NCBI GenBank assembly: GCA_964575025.1
Contig: CAZNPV010000007.1
Location: 1-64,000 of the forward strand
DNA: 64,000 nt
Direction: 5' to 3'
DNA from: JABMQB01 sp964575025
Lineage (GTDB): Bacteria > Bacteroidota > Bacteroidia > Bacteroidales > Prolixibacteraceae
Below are positions 34,151 to 44,400 of this stretch, in pieces. Every line of letters begins with the position of its first letter. The first letter of the stretch is position 1. The notes below the pieces were generated by a model. It did not search any database. It had not been told where the DNA came from and saw only the letters and a list, made by a program, of their open reading frames with translations. The position numbers were made by a program, and so were the translations under genes.

Positions 34151-36199
34151 TTATCTTGCCAGGGGGATCCAGACGGTCATTTCGGAGAGGCCCCGGTTAT
34201 CCCAGGCATAATAGGGGATCAGCCGGATGATTGCTGGTTCAGGTTTCTGTGTTGATATTTCCCTGTACAGCGAATTTGCCCAGTCAGGGGATTCCTTTGT
34301 TTCGAATTTTCCTTCCAGGGCGGTTATTTCTGAACCGGCTATTTTTAGTTTAACCGGATTCAGGTTTATAGCGGAGGGAATCTTAAAATCAAAAATCCGT
34401 GTATCTTCCGGTATATCCGGTGATTCGAGGCAGTAGACTACCGGGCCGCATTTTACAGCTACCTGGTTGCGGGTTTCTTCAACCAGGGGATGGGCTTCCA
34501 CGAGTTTGGGTTCCATGGGAAACCGGATTTTGATGACATCTCCTTCTGCCCATTTGTTTTTTAATTCAACATATTCCCCCGGTTTAATGTCAGCATTAAC
34601 TGCCCTGCCATTGAGTGTTATGGTTGTTAGATTAGCCCATTGGGGGATTCTCAGGAAGAGGCTGAAATCTTCCGGCAGTTTGTCAATGGTTAGGATTACC
34701 TGGCCCTCCCAGGGATAATCCGATTCCTGGGTCAGGCTGACAGACTTCCCGTCTGATAGTGTGGTATTCAGTCTGTTTCCTCCGTAGAGATGTACCCAGA
34801 GTCCTTCATCGGAGACGGAATAGATGTAGTTCTGAACCTCTGCGATGGTCCGGATGGTATTGGGGGGGCAGCAGTTGCAGTAGGTGATGTAGGGTTCACG
34901 GTGTTTCGACCAGCGGAGGCTGTCGCTGATGCCCCGGAACGCAGCCAGGGGATTGGTATAAAAATAGCCTTTCCCGTCGAGGCTGACTCCGGCCAGCAGG
35001 CTGTTGTAGAGAACGGTTTCCATGACTTCGGCGTAGTCTGCATCGCCCGTGATCTGTAGCATCCGCCAGTTCCAGAGCAGGTTTCCTATGTTGGCGCACG
35101 ATTCGTTGTGGGCGGTGATATTCGGGAGTTCATAGTCGCGGCCATAGGCCTGATGCACCTGCTGGATGAATTCCGGGGTGTAGGACGTGCCGTTGGGTGA
35201 TACCCCATCATAAAGAGCCCCGCATCCTCCGGTAATGTACATTTTGTGTCCGGTCAGGTCATGCCAGATTTTTTGTAACGCCACCAGCAGTGAATCGTCG
35301 CCGGTTTCGGCATAGAGGTCGGCAGCACCGGCATACAGGTAGTTGGCACGCACGGCATGCCCCACAGCTTTGGTCTGCTGTTTGAAAGGAATGCGGTCCT
35401 GGTTGTGGTCCGTACCGTCTTGTACAAGGCTACGGATCTCAATCAGGTTTTCTGCCAGCTCAAGGTACCTGGGATCGCGCGTGGTCCGGTACATTTCCAC
35501 AACCCCCATGTAATGGGAAGGGCAGATGGCATTCTGTGCCAGTTCGTGAGGCTCCCGTTTATAAAAATCATAAAGAAAATCGGTGGCTTTGATGGCAATA
35601 TCCAGCAACGACCGTTTTCCTGTTGCCCTGTAATGGAGGCAGGCAGCCGTCATTAAATGCCCCATGTTGTAGGTCTCAAAATCAAGCCGCTCTACAAATG
35701 CGTGTTTTTGATCCGGCTCATTGAGCTCTTTAATAATTACAGGCGTGTGGATATACCCATCCCTGCGTTGTGCTTTCGCGATGACATCAATGATACGATC
35801 GATCTCTGCCCCGGTTTTTTGATCTCCGGTTGCAGCGTAAGCCATTATTCCGGCTTCGAGGATTTTATAAAAGTCACCGTCATGGAATGGCGGGCCGGCA
35901 TGCCTTCCGGTATCCAGACCGGCTGCAATTTCAAAATTTTTAAAAGCATGGCTGATGGAATCATTCAGGTAATTGCCCATCATGTGCGGGATCATGGAGG
36001 TTTTACACACATCAAAACGTTCGGCCCAGAAACCATCGGTCCATTGTACGTCGCCTATGTTGATGCCTTTTAACCGGGCATAAGGACTGTTCCCGGTGTG
36101 AGTCAGAGCTCTTTCCTGGGCTCCGGTGTGCCCGGATATCAGAAATAAAAACAGGATCATCAAAGCAATCGAGCCTAAAATCTTCTGAAAATGTCTCAT
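34151..36199 (-). CDS. GH127-family exported glycosidase (beta-L-arabinofuranosidase / aceric acid hydrolase type)
   Basis: I start the gene at the ATG at 36199 because it yields a normal signal peptide (MRHFQKILGSIALMILFLFLISGHTGAQ); the upstream extension to 36247 is basic and unlikely. The 682-residue protein shows GH127 features: WTDGFWAERFDVCKTSMIPHM near the start, the HNESCANIGNLLWNWRML acid region and the zinc/cysteine cluster YCNCCPPNTIRTIAE, in which a cysteine is the nucleophile. GH127 includes beta-L-arabinofuranosidases and BT1003, which releases aceric acid from RG-II chain B. Given the neighbours, the aceric-acid role is plausible. It is transcribed alone, opposite to the preceding run. 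Confidence 0.88.
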   Translation of the reverse strand: MRHFQKILGSIALMILFLFLISGHTGAQERALTHTGNSPYARLKGINIGDVQWTDGFWAERFDVCKTSMIPHMMGNYLNDSISHAFKNFEIAAGLDTGRHAGPPFHDGDFYKILEAGIMAYAATGDQKTGAEIDRIIDVIAKAQRRDGYIHTPVIIKELNEPDQKHAFVERLDFETYNMGHLMTAACLHYRATGKRSLLDIAIKATDFLYDFYKREPHELAQNAICPSHYMGVVEMYRTTRDPRYLELAENLIEIRSLVQDGTDHNQDRIPFKQQTKAVGHAVRANYLYAGAADLYAETGDDSLLVALQKIWHDLTGHKMYITGGCGALYDGVSPNGTSYTPEFIQQVHQAYGRDYELPNITAHNESCANIGNLLWNWRMLQITGDADYAEVMETVLYNSLLAGVSLDGKGYFYTNPLAAFRGISDSLRWSKHREPYITYCNCCPPNTIRTIAEVQNYIYSVSDEGLWVHLYGGNRLNTTLSDGKSVSLTQESDYPWEGQVILTIDKLPEDFSLFLRIPQWANLTTITLNGRAVNADIKPGEYVELKNKWAEGDVIKIRFPMEPKLVEAHPLVEETRNQVAVKCGPVVYCLESPDIPEDTRIFDFKIPSAINLNPVKLKIAGSEITALEGKFETKESPDWANSLYREISTQKPEPAIIRLIPYYAWDNRGLSEMTVWIPLAR

Positions 36200-36249
36200 C
36201 GTATTATTACTATTTTTTTTCGGTATTTTTCTTCTAAAATAAACCATTC

Positions 36250-36583
36250 CTTGTTTATTCTTTTAAGCTGCCCTTTCAGGGCGGTGGTTTATTTACTGTT
36301 TTGTTTTCCCGGGGCGTTTCCCCGGGTTGAAGTAAGCTGCCACTCCGTGGCGTTTGTTGTTTGCATCTTTTCCATAAGATGGGTTCCATTGTCCTTTTTA
36401 ACCGTTTATTGCCTGTTTTATTAACTACGATTTTGCCATTAAGTTAAATTACGTTGTCTTATGTGCCGCATATTTATTCGTTTCATTTATTCTTCGGGCT
36501 GAAAGCCCGGATTATTTCAGCCCGGAGGCAACGCCCCGGGTTGAATGACGACCCAATATTTTCGCCCTGAAAGGGCAGGTTAA
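36250..36583 (+). repeat. Composite REP-like element, copy B
   Basis: Block 1 carries GCCCTTTCAGGGC (36270), CCCGGGGCGTTTCCCCGGG (36308) and GCCACTCCGTGGC (36340). A ~110-bp AT-rich spacer follows, then block 2 with CGGGCTGAAAGCCCG (36495), CCCGGAGGCAACGCCCCGGG (36521) and CGCCCTGAAAGGGC (36563). The spacer and modules match copies A and D in inverse orientation. It occupies most of the 36200-36663 gap between two divergently placed glycosidase genes; nothing else is visible there. Confidence 0.9.
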
Positions 36584-36663
36584 TCAGTCTTTCCATGTAG
36601 GCGTACAGTTCTTGTTTTTCCTGAATGTGGATCATGCGTAAATGGGATCCTGTCTCATATCAT

Positions 36664-39381
36664 TTAAATTTTCAAAGGACTTTCAAAAACATACGCTCCC
36701 GAACCAATTTCAACAACAACGAACCTGTCGTTTGATTCCATCATCTTTATTTCCTCTGTACTTTCAAGCCCCTTTCCTGATTCGGTAATTTCTGTTTTGT
36801 TTGCCGAAGGGATGTAAAGAATGGCTTTTGTATTTGCCGGAACGGTAATTTTCATCGTTACTTTTTGTTCTTTCCGTTCCCAGGAGGATTGTATCTCTCC
36901 GTAGAGCGATTGGAAGATGGCTTCTGTCCAGGTCAGTTTGTCAGTGATTTCGGGTTTAATGAAGAATTTTTTATACCCCGGGGCATCGGGGCAGGTTTGA
37001 ATGCCGGCCACTTTTGTATAGAGCCAGTTGCCGATGGCTCCGTAGGCATAATGGTTGAATGAGTTCATGCCGGCATCCTGAAAAGACCCGTCGGGACGGA
37101 TCCCGTCCCAGCGTTCCCAGATGGTGGTGGCACCCCTGGTTACCGGGTAGAGCCACGACGGATATTTTTTGTTGAGAAGCAGTTTGTAAGCCAGTTCGGG
37201 GAAGCCTGCATCGGTGAGGGCATTACAGATCAGGGGAGTTCCCAGGAATCCGGTGGTGATGTGCTGAAAATGATTCACATCGTCGGCTAGTCTGCGGGCT
37301 GCGGTTTGGCGCATCTCTTCGGGGATCAGTCCGAACAGAAGAGCCATGGCATAGGCGGTTTGGGTTCCGGAAACCAGTCTGCCGTTGGGCGTGATGAATT
37401 CCTTGCGGAACGCTTCTTTTATTTCAGGAAGAAGTGTGGTATACCGTTTTTCGTCTTTCCTGCGACCCAGGACAGCCGCTGTTTTTTGCATCAGCCTGGT
37501 GGAATAGTAGAAATAAGCCGTGGCAATCAGGTCTTTCTCTGTGTGGGCCCCGGCATAGCCGTAATCCGGGGCGTTGTATACATAGCTTGTATATTCAGCA
37601 AATGACAGCCAATCGCCAAAGTGGAATCCGGTATCAAACAGGTATCTGTCGCCGGCTTCCCGGATTATGTATTCTTCCCAGGCTTTCATTGATGGGTATT
37701 GCTGTTCGAGGATGCGTGTATCGCCAAACCGCTGGTATACTTCCCAGGGTAGGGTGATGGCTGCATCGGCCCATCCGGAGGCGCCATACCCATCAGACCA
37801 GCCCGTGCCTCCCCCGTTTTCAAGGACCATGGGAACGACCCATGGAACACTGCCGTCGTGGCGTTGATCGGCAGCCAGGTCCCTGAGCCACTTGGAGAAA
37901 AAAAGCGCTGCATTCACATTGAAACAGGCCGTTGGTGCGAAAACCTGGGCATCACCGGTCCACCCCATCCGCTCGTCACGCTGCGGACAATCCGTCGGAA
38001 CATCCACAAAATTGCCCCGCAAGCCCCATTGTATATTTGACTGGAGTTGGTTGACCATCGGGTCGGAGCATTGAAAATGCCCGGTAAACTCCATATCGGA
38101 ATGAATCACTTTTCCACAAAAGTTGTGAAGCTCCACCTCATACGGGAAATCCTCAACCAGGATATACCGGAAGCCCATAAAGGTAAAATGCGGTTCGTAG
38201 ATTTCGGTTCCTTCCCCGCTGAACCAGTACTCAATGCGCTGTTTGGCCGTTCTCAGGTTGGCGGTATAAAAATTCCCCTCTTTATCCAGCACTTCCGCAT
38301 GCCGGATGGTGATTTTGTCTCCCCGTTTTCCTTTCAGTGTAAACTGAACCCGGCCGACAAAATTCTGCCCGAAATCAAAAACAATTTCTTTTTTCGGGGT
38401 AGTGATTTTCTGCACCGGACGAATTTCTTTTGTCCTCCTCACAGGGGGTCCTTCTGAGGAAACAAGATTTTGAAGATTGTACTTTTTTTCTGAAACCGTG
38501 TGCCAGGAGGAATCATCAAAGCCTGCTCTGTCCCAGCCTTTTTTTTCAAGGCGGCTATCGTAGATTTCCCCATGATAGATTTCCGATTCGAGGATGGGCC
38601 CGGTTGATGCTTTCCAGCTTTTATCGGAAACAATGGTTTTTTCAGAGCCATCCTCAAAGACCAGGTTCAGCTGGAACAGCAGGGCTGTTTTATCGCCATA
38701 CAGGTTTTTTTTGCCTTCCCAGCCGAAAAAGCCACGGTACCATCCATCGCCCAGTATGGCTCCGACGGCATTTTCACCTGAAGCCAGCTGTCCGGTTACA
38801 TCATAAACCTGGTATTGAAGCCGTTTGTGATAGCTGGTCCATCCGGGGGTGAACTCCTGGTCACCTACCTTCCCTCCGTTTAACTGAAGCCGGTATAATC
38901 CATGGCAGGTAACATAGATCGTTGCTTTTTTAACGGGTTTCTCCAGAAGAAACTTCTTTCGCAGGTAAGGACAGGGATTGGAACGATCCGGATTTTCCCG
39001 GATCGTTGGTTCGATCCATTTCGCTTTCCAGTCTGAATGCTCCAGCAGTCCCATTTCCCAGAAAGCAGGGCTACTCCATTGGGATTCCTGTCCTTTGTTG
39101 TCCCAGGCTTTGGCCTGCCAGAAAATGCGCTGGCCGGAGAAAAGCCTGTTCCCTTTGTAGGGTATATGAATGGATTGATCGGAATAAATCTTTCCCGAAT
39201 CCCACAGCAGTTGTTCCTCAATTTTCAGTTTTTCCGGAGAATCTGCGCATTTTATGCGACAGGCTGTTTGATGTATGTTTCTGTCGTCCCCGCAAATTTT
39301 CCAACTCAGTCGGGGAGAGCAGGTTCCGATTCCAACCGGATTGGATTGGTATTCTGTCCGTAAATCTAAAATCTTTAGCAC
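36664..39381 (-). CDS. GH78-family alpha-L-rhamnosidase without signal peptide
   Basis: A 905-residue protein starting LKILDLRTEYQSNPVGIGTCSPRLSW, the standard opening of GH78 enzymes. The N-terminal fibronectin-like and Bac_rhamnosid_N domains carry AKWIEP, NGGKVGDQEFTPGWTSYHKRLQYQ and GDGWYRGFFGW. The (alpha/alpha)6 catalytic domain has DERMGWTGDAQVFAPTA (catalytic acids) and GATTIWERWDG. A C-terminal GH78 beta-sandwich follows. No signal peptide or lipobox is visible, so it may act in the cytoplasm, or a start further upstream is missed. It would cut alpha-L-rhamnose from RG-II or RG-I fragments. It is the last gene of a minus-strand unit with a small membrane protein and an NCS1 permease. 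Confidence 0.9.
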   Translation of the reverse strand: MLKILDLRTEYQSNPVGIGTCSPRLSWKICGDDRNIHQTACRIKCADSPEKLKIEEQLLWDSGKIYSDQSIHIPYKGNRLFSGQRIFWQAKAWDNKGQESQWSSPAFWEMGLLEHSDWKAKWIEPTIRENPDRSNPCPYLRKKFLLEKPVKKATIYVTCHGLYRLQLNGGKVGDQEFTPGWTSYHKRLQYQVYDVTGQLASGENAVGAILGDGWYRGFFGWEGKKNLYGDKTALLFQLNLVFEDGSEKTIVSDKSWKASTGPILESEIYHGEIYDSRLEKKGWDRAGFDDSSWHTVSEKKYNLQNLVSSEGPPVRRTKEIRPVQKITTPKKEIVFDFGQNFVGRVQFTLKGKRGDKITIRHAEVLDKEGNFYTANLRTAKQRIEYWFSGEGTEIYEPHFTFMGFRYILVEDFPYEVELHNFCGKVIHSDMEFTGHFQCSDPMVNQLQSNIQWGLRGNFVDVPTDCPQRDERMGWTGDAQVFAPTACFNVNAALFFSKWLRDLAADQRHDGSVPWVVPMVLENGGGTGWSDGYGASGWADAAITLPWEVYQRFGDTRILEQQYPSMKAWEEYIIREAGDRYLFDTGFHFGDWLSFAEYTSYVYNAPDYGYAGAHTEKDLIATAYFYYSTRLMQKTAAVLGRRKDEKRYTTLLPEIKEAFRKEFITPNGRLVSGTQTAYAMALLFGLIPEEMRQTAARRLADDVNHFQHITTGFLGTPLICNALTDAGFPELAYKLLLNKKYPSWLYPVTRGATTIWERWDGIRPDGSFQDAGMNSFNHYAYGAIGNWLYTKVAGIQTCPDAPGYKKFFIKPEITDKLTWTEAIFQSLYGEIQSSWERKEQKVTMKITVPANTKAILYIPSANKTEITESGKGLESTEEIKMMESNDRFVVVEIGSGAYVFESPLKI

Positions 39382-39402
39382 AGTAGAGCGATTAAGTATC
39401 CC

Positions 39403-39591
39403 TTATTCTTCGTTTTCTTCCAGCGATTTGCTTTTCATCCAGAAAGGGGCTGTAGCAAACCACAAGACCATTCCGAGGGCCATCAACCAGAAATGGCTGT
39501 TCAGTCCGATAACCCCCTTATATACCAGCAGGGAAGGAACAATGGTCAGTGCCAGGCCAGTCAATGAAACTGCAATGAGTAATTTCTTCAT
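39403..39591 (-). CDS. Small two-helix membrane protein (62 aa)
   Basis: A 62-residue protein with two hydrophobic stretches (LLIAVSLTGLALTIVPSLLVY and WLMALGMVLWFATAPFW) joined by a short loop, with an acidic tail (SKSLEENEE). It lies between the NCS1 permease and GH78 on the same strand, 21 bp before GH78. Small membrane proteins of this kind are often encoded beside sodium-coupled permeases and may be accessory subunits. I do not recognise the family. It is accepted as real because of the clean start, the helix layout and its position in the unit; a repeat element separates it from the permease gene. Confidence 0.65.
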   Translation of the reverse strand: MKKLLIAVSLTGLALTIVPSLLVYKGVIGLNSHFWLMALGMVLWFATAPFWMKSKSLEENEE

Positions 39592-39600
39592 CTTATTCTG

Positions 39601-39763
39601 CTTGTTTATTCTTTTAAGCTGCCCTTTCAGGGCGGGTGTTTATTTATTGTTTTGTTTTCCCGGGGCGTTGCCCCGGGCTGAATTAAGTTGCCACTTCGTG
39701 GCGTTTGATGTTTGCATCTTTTCCATAATATGGGTTCCATAGTCCTTTTTAACCGTTTATTGG
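39601..39763 (+). repeat. Composite REP-like element, copy C (block 1 only)
   Basis: Same order as block 1 of copy B: GCCCTTTCAGGGC (39621), CCCGGGGCGTTGCCCCGGG (39659), GCCACTTCGTGGC (39690), then a shared ...GGGTTCCATAGTCCTTTTTAA segment. The shared sequence runs past 39749 into the 3' end of the NCS1 permease gene. Block 2 is absent. Confidence 0.9.
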
Positions 39764-41242
39764 CTGTGTTTTCCGCACAATTTTTTGTTGAACATATCCA
39801 AGGATCAGATAAAGCAAAGCGGCAATGATCCACTCGGGTCCTACAAGGAACATGATGTCCATTTTCAGGGTTGCGAGCCATGCCGGCATATTCCCGTCAA
39901 GCAATTTTTGCAGGAACGGGAAATTGTCTTTACCATACACAAACAAAGAGATCAGAAACGGGCTGAACCAGGCAATTGCTGCAGGCCAGCTGAACCGTTT
40001 GTTTCTTTTTTCGGTATAATTGCTCACCAGTCCGATTTTTGGAAACAGCCAGATATCCACAATAATAAAAGCTCCCAGGGGGACAAAAAACAATCCGTAA
40101 TACGCCACGATCCGGTCGAGGTTTGCATTCACAGCAGGAATGCAGGCAGTAAAGATCATAAAAGCTCCGGCCGCAAAGGTTACTTTCCACCGTTTCCAGT
40201 TAGGGGTTGCCACCTGGAGGGCCAGGCCAGCCCTGTACAGGGTGGGGTTGGCGGTTGTCCATCCGGCAATGACCACACAGATGGCTCCGGCAAGGCCCGC
40301 TCCGTAGAGGGCGATGGTCCCCGGCTGGGGATTGGTAAATCCTTCTGCCAGATAGGCTGCACATAAAATTCCTGAAGCGATCCAGGCTCCAAAATGGCCC
40401 AGGAACATCCCAAAGGCTGAAGCAAAACCCTGGGTCCATTTTTTGGCATACCGGAAGATGGTAATGTCTGACATCCCCATATGTTGGTGTGCATTGCATA
40501 ACCATGCAAACCCGGCTACATGCCAGAAGGTGTATTTCGTGTTGTTGCCTATGGGTTCCCCGGTAAATATCTTTGTGCTCATAATATCCCAGAAATTCCC
40601 GGTTGTGCCCATTTTCAGTTTTGCCATCACTGCAATGGCCGCCGCAAAGAAGACCAGTACCATCCATGGAGCACATATTTTTGAAAATTGGGCGATCTTT
40701 TCGAATCCCAGAACAGCCAGGGTGGCAATAACAATACCTACGATGACCGCAATGAAAATCCATTCAACACCCGGGATGATATCCCCTGCCACATAATCGG
40801 GATTCGGTATACCAAACGGAATGGATACGGAGGTTACAGCCACATTGACCATGGCTCCTGCCAGCAGGCAAAGGACAATCGCGTAAAACGCACTGTAGGC
40901 AACGGTCAGATAGGGCCCGATGACTCTTTTCAACTGCCAGTATATGGTCAGCCGGGTTTTAACCCCCACCGGTGCAGTCAGAAAAGCCCAGCTAAGCACT
41001 GCCAGCGTGTTGCCAACCAGCAAGCCCCAGATAAAATCTACGGCCGAAACACCATGCATGACCATCAAAGGCCCCAGAACAAATTCTGTTCCGGCTACAT
41101 GTTCGCCGGAAAACATGGCAATAAATGTTTTCCAGCCATATAGTTTTTTTTCTGATACCGGCTCCCGATCGTATTCATACAAGGCGTCGAGCCGCTGAAC
41201 TAACGTCTGTTCTGAAGCCGGTTTTTGTTGATCCATATTCAT
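39749..41242 (-). CDS. NCS1-family cytosine/purine-type permease
   Basis: A 497-residue inner-membrane protein with about 12 hydrophobic segments. NCS1 features are GWKTFIAMFSGEHVAGTEFVLG near the N-terminus, VVIAGWTTANPTLYRAGLAL, and VNANLDRIVAYYGLFFVPLGAFIIV. The family imports nucleobases, allantoin or related small molecules with protons or sodium. Here it is transcribed with a GH78 rhamnosidase from a promoter divergent to susC-2, so it may carry a product of RG-II breakdown, which would be unusual. The last codons (QPING-stop) come from sequence shared with a REP-like repeat. The promoter and a LacI-type operator lie just upstream. The family is sure; the substrate is unknown. Confidence 0.87.
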   Translation of the reverse strand: MNMDQQKPASEQTLVQRLDALYEYDREPVSEKKLYGWKTFIAMFSGEHVAGTEFVLGPLMVMHGVSAVDFIWGLLVGNTLAVLSWAFLTAPVGVKTRLTIYWQLKRVIGPYLTVAYSAFYAIVLCLLAGAMVNVAVTSVSIPFGIPNPDYVAGDIIPGVEWIFIAVIVGIVIATLAVLGFEKIAQFSKICAPWMVLVFFAAAIAVMAKLKMGTTGNFWDIMSTKIFTGEPIGNNTKYTFWHVAGFAWLCNAHQHMGMSDITIFRYAKKWTQGFASAFGMFLGHFGAWIASGILCAAYLAEGFTNPQPGTIALYGAGLAGAICVVIAGWTTANPTLYRAGLALQVATPNWKRWKVTFAAGAFMIFTACIPAVNANLDRIVAYYGLFFVPLGAFIIVDIWLFPKIGLVSNYTEKRNKRFSWPAAIAWFSPFLISLFVYGKDNFPFLQKLLDGNMPAWLATLKMDIMFLVGPEWIIAALLYLILGYVQQKIVRKTQPING

Positions 41243-41285
41243 AAAGGTACTACCGTTTTTAATCGCTGCTATACGCCATCCTCTG

Positions 41286-41293
41286 CAAATCTA
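41286..41293 (-). promoter_or_regulatory. -7 box of the NCS1-GH78 unit
   Basis: The minus strand reads TAGATTTG, matching TAnnTTTG, 44 bases upstream of the permease ATG. The operator at 41312-41323 covers the expected -33 position. Confidence 0.55.
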
Positions 41294-41311
41294 ATAAATA
41301 AATATTTAAAA

Positions 41312-41323
41312 AAACGTTTGCAC
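41312..41323. promoter_or_regulatory. LacI-type operator O1 in the divergent promoter region
   Basis: AAACGTTTGCAC, with the AAACGTTT core typical of LacI-family sites. The 13-mer AAAACGTTTGCAC recurs exactly at 46380-46392. It sits at the -33 region of the minus-strand promoter. Confidence 0.65.
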
Positions 41324-41375
41324 CTACATTAAAAAACAAGATTCTAGAATCCTTTATAATTAGGATTATTTAGGA

Positions 41376-41389
41376 TGTAAACGTTTTCA
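41376..41389. promoter_or_regulatory. LacI-type operator O2 at the susC-2 promoter
   Basis: TGTAAACGTTTTCA, core AAACGTTT, centred 67 bp from O1 and overlapping the -33 position of the susC-2 promoter. It corresponds to TGTAAACGTTCACA upstream of the GH138-like gene. Confidence 0.65.
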
Positions 41390-41406
41390 TTTTTAAATAT
41401 TTTTTA

Positions 41407-41414
41407 TAGTTTTG
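41407..41414 (+). promoter_or_regulatory. -7 box of susC-2
   Basis: TAGTTTTG, a match to TAnnTTTG, 46 bases before the susC-2 ATG at 41461. TTTTC at about 41384-41388 occupies the -33 position. Confidence 0.6.
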
Positions 41415-41460
41415 TTTCTATAAAAAATTGTATCATGTTTTATACTGAATCATTAAGTCT

Positions 41461-44400
41461 ATGCGTATGAAATTTAATTATTGGTTTGATTTTTCACATT
41501 CGGGAAACAAAACAGGGCTTTTAAGCATTGTGAAGGTCGCAGTAGCGATTTCTTTGTTTTTCACCTTTTCTGTTTCATCCGGTGCCGGAGGATTCTCAGA
41601 TGCCATGCAGCAGGGGAGGGTCACCGGGAAAATTACAAATACTTCAGGAGAATCCCTTCCGGGGGCAACGGTTCTGATCAAAGGAACCAGCCGGGGAGCG
41701 GTTGCCGATGTTGACGGGGTTTACACGATCGATGGTGTTTCACCCGATGACATACTGGTCTATTCTTTTATGGGAATGAAAACCCGGGAAATCAGAGTGG
41801 AGAACCGCTCAACCATAGATGTTGAGCTGGAGGAGGATGTTATCGGGCTCGATGAAGTGGTGGCCATTGGCTATGGAGTAGTCAAAAAACGTGATCTGAC
41901 CGGTGCGGTTAGCGTCGTTAAAAGCGAAGACATTGTACGAACCCCGACCAACAACGCCATGGAAGCCATACAAGGGATGGTAACCGGAATGACCATTACC
42001 CGGGAATCGGGTGCTGCCGGTGCCAGTGTCGATATTCTGGTCCGGGGAAACCGGTCCATCAACGGAAGCAATTCTCCGCTGTTTATTATTGATGGCGTTC
42101 AGGGGGCAAATTTTGAAGATATCAATGCCTCCGATATCGAATCCATCAATGTGCTGAAAGATGCTTCATCCACTGCAATCTATGGTTCTCAGGGAGCCAA
42201 TGGTGTAATCATCATAACAACGAAACAAGGAAAAGCGGGAAAATTGAAAGTATCCTACAACGGATACTACGGGATAAATGGGATGACCCGTTATCCGGAT
42301 GTGCGCAGAGGAGAGGATTATATTCAGTTAAGGCGGGAAGCCTACCGCACAGCAGGTTTATGGGAATCTCCTGCGGACGATCCGGCCATTTTCTCAGAAT
42401 ACGAATGGGAAGCCATACAGAACGACAATTGGGTTAACTGGCAGGATCTGCTGCTCCAAAACGGAACCCTGCAGAACCATTCCGTTACCATATCGGGCGG
42501 TACAGAAAAAACCCAATCGCTGGTAAGCCTCGCCTATCTGAATGAAGGGGGAATGTATAAAAACGATAACCTTGATAAATACATTGTACGTTTGAATCTG
42601 AACCACAACCTGGCGGACTGGGCTAAAATAGGAATCAATGCACAGCTTACCTATTACAACCTGGATCGCAGAAAAGACCCGATAAAACTGGCTTTGTATA
42701 CTTCTCCTTTTGGTGTGCCCTACGATGAAAACGGCAACATAAACCTGTATCCTATCGGGGGTAATACGGGCATCATCACTCCACTGGCCGATGAAATACC
42801 GGACATGGCTGCTGATAACCGGATCTCAAACAACAACAATTTAGCAGGGTACCTTGAGGTCAATCCTCTAAAAGGTCTCAGTTTTAAAAGCAACCTCGCT
42901 GTGAATCTTTCTTCTTACCGCAGGGGAGTTTACAATGCAAGCAACTCCATCTCACTGCTGGGAGGCACCTGTGAATCGTTGTATTCATCCTCCACTTCCC
43001 GGTTTATCAACTGGGATAACATTTTAACCTATGAAAAAGATTTTGCTGACCACAATGTAAAAATTACCGGTCTGACCAGTTGGATAGAAAGCATTTCCGA
43101 TCATGTGGAAGCCAGTGGGAACGGTCAGTTGCTGGCATCGCAACTATTCTATTACCTGCAGGGCAACACCACCGAATCCAAGGAAACAACCAGCGGATAT
43201 ACTGAATATGCATCTTTTTCAGTAGCCGGAAGGATTAATTACAGTTACAAGGACAAATATTTGCTTACGGCCACCACCCGTTACGATGGTGCTTCACGCC
43301 TTGCCGAAGGCAACAAGTGGTATTCCTTTCCTTCTGTTGCATTAGCCTGGAGGATATCGGAAGAGAATTTTCTAAAGTATTCCAATACGTTGAGTAACCT
43401 GAAATTACGGGCAAGCTACGGCATTGCCGGCAATTCAGCCATTGCGCCGTATGGCACACAATCATCCATGTACCTTTCCACAAACTTTGCTTTTGGCGAT
43501 GTTACCGCTCCTTATTATGTGGTTTATCTGTTTGGAAACAATAAACTGAGTTGGGAAAAATCGGCCACCTTAAACATTGGCGCCGATATAGGTTTCTTCA
43601 ACAACCATATCAGCCTGGTAGCTGATTATTATCAAACCAAAACTTCTGACATTCTTCTGAGCCGCAGTTTGCCCTGGTCGGCAGGTGGCAAGAACAAACA
43701 GGTGAACCAGAATATCGGAGCTTCCGAAAACAGCGGGGTGGAATTTACGTTAAACACCCTCAATTTCAATAGAAAAGATTTTAAATGGACCACAAATGTC
43801 ACCTTTACGAAGAGTTCGGAAAAAATTACCAGCCTGATTGACGATGAAGACATTATTTATGGCGGGAAACAAACATCGTTGATCATCGGAGAGCCTATTC
43901 AAACCTGGTACAATTATGTTTCTGACGGAATATGGCAGGCCGATGAACAGGAAGAAATGGATAAATTCAATGCCAACGGGCATAGTTTCCAACCGGGTGA
44001 TATTAAGGTCAAAGACCTGCGTGGACCGGATGATGAAGACGGGAATCCGACCCCTCCTGATTACCGGATAACCGGCGACGACAGAATTCCGGTAGGTTCA
44101 AGAGTCCCCAAATGGGAAGGGGGTATCGGGAATACCTTTCAATATAAAAACATTGATTTCAGCTTTTTCATGTATGCCCGCATGGGACAGACCATCTGGG
44201 GTGAATTTCTGGGGCGCTACAATCCGGACGGCCAGGACAACGGGCCTGCAGATTTTGACTACTGGACCCCGGAGAATCCTTCCAACGAATATCCCCGGCC
44301 CGATGCCAACAAAAGCAGCATTGTGAATTACTCCTATTCCGATATGCTGATGTTTGCCGACGGATCTTACGTGAAACTCAGGAATGTATCCCTTGGATAC

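Noticed and set aside
36250..36583. Clustered palindromes as a CRISPR array
   Set aside because: Modules differ from each other, are not regularly spaced, and whole blocks recur elsewhere in both orientations; this is REP-like, not CRISPR.
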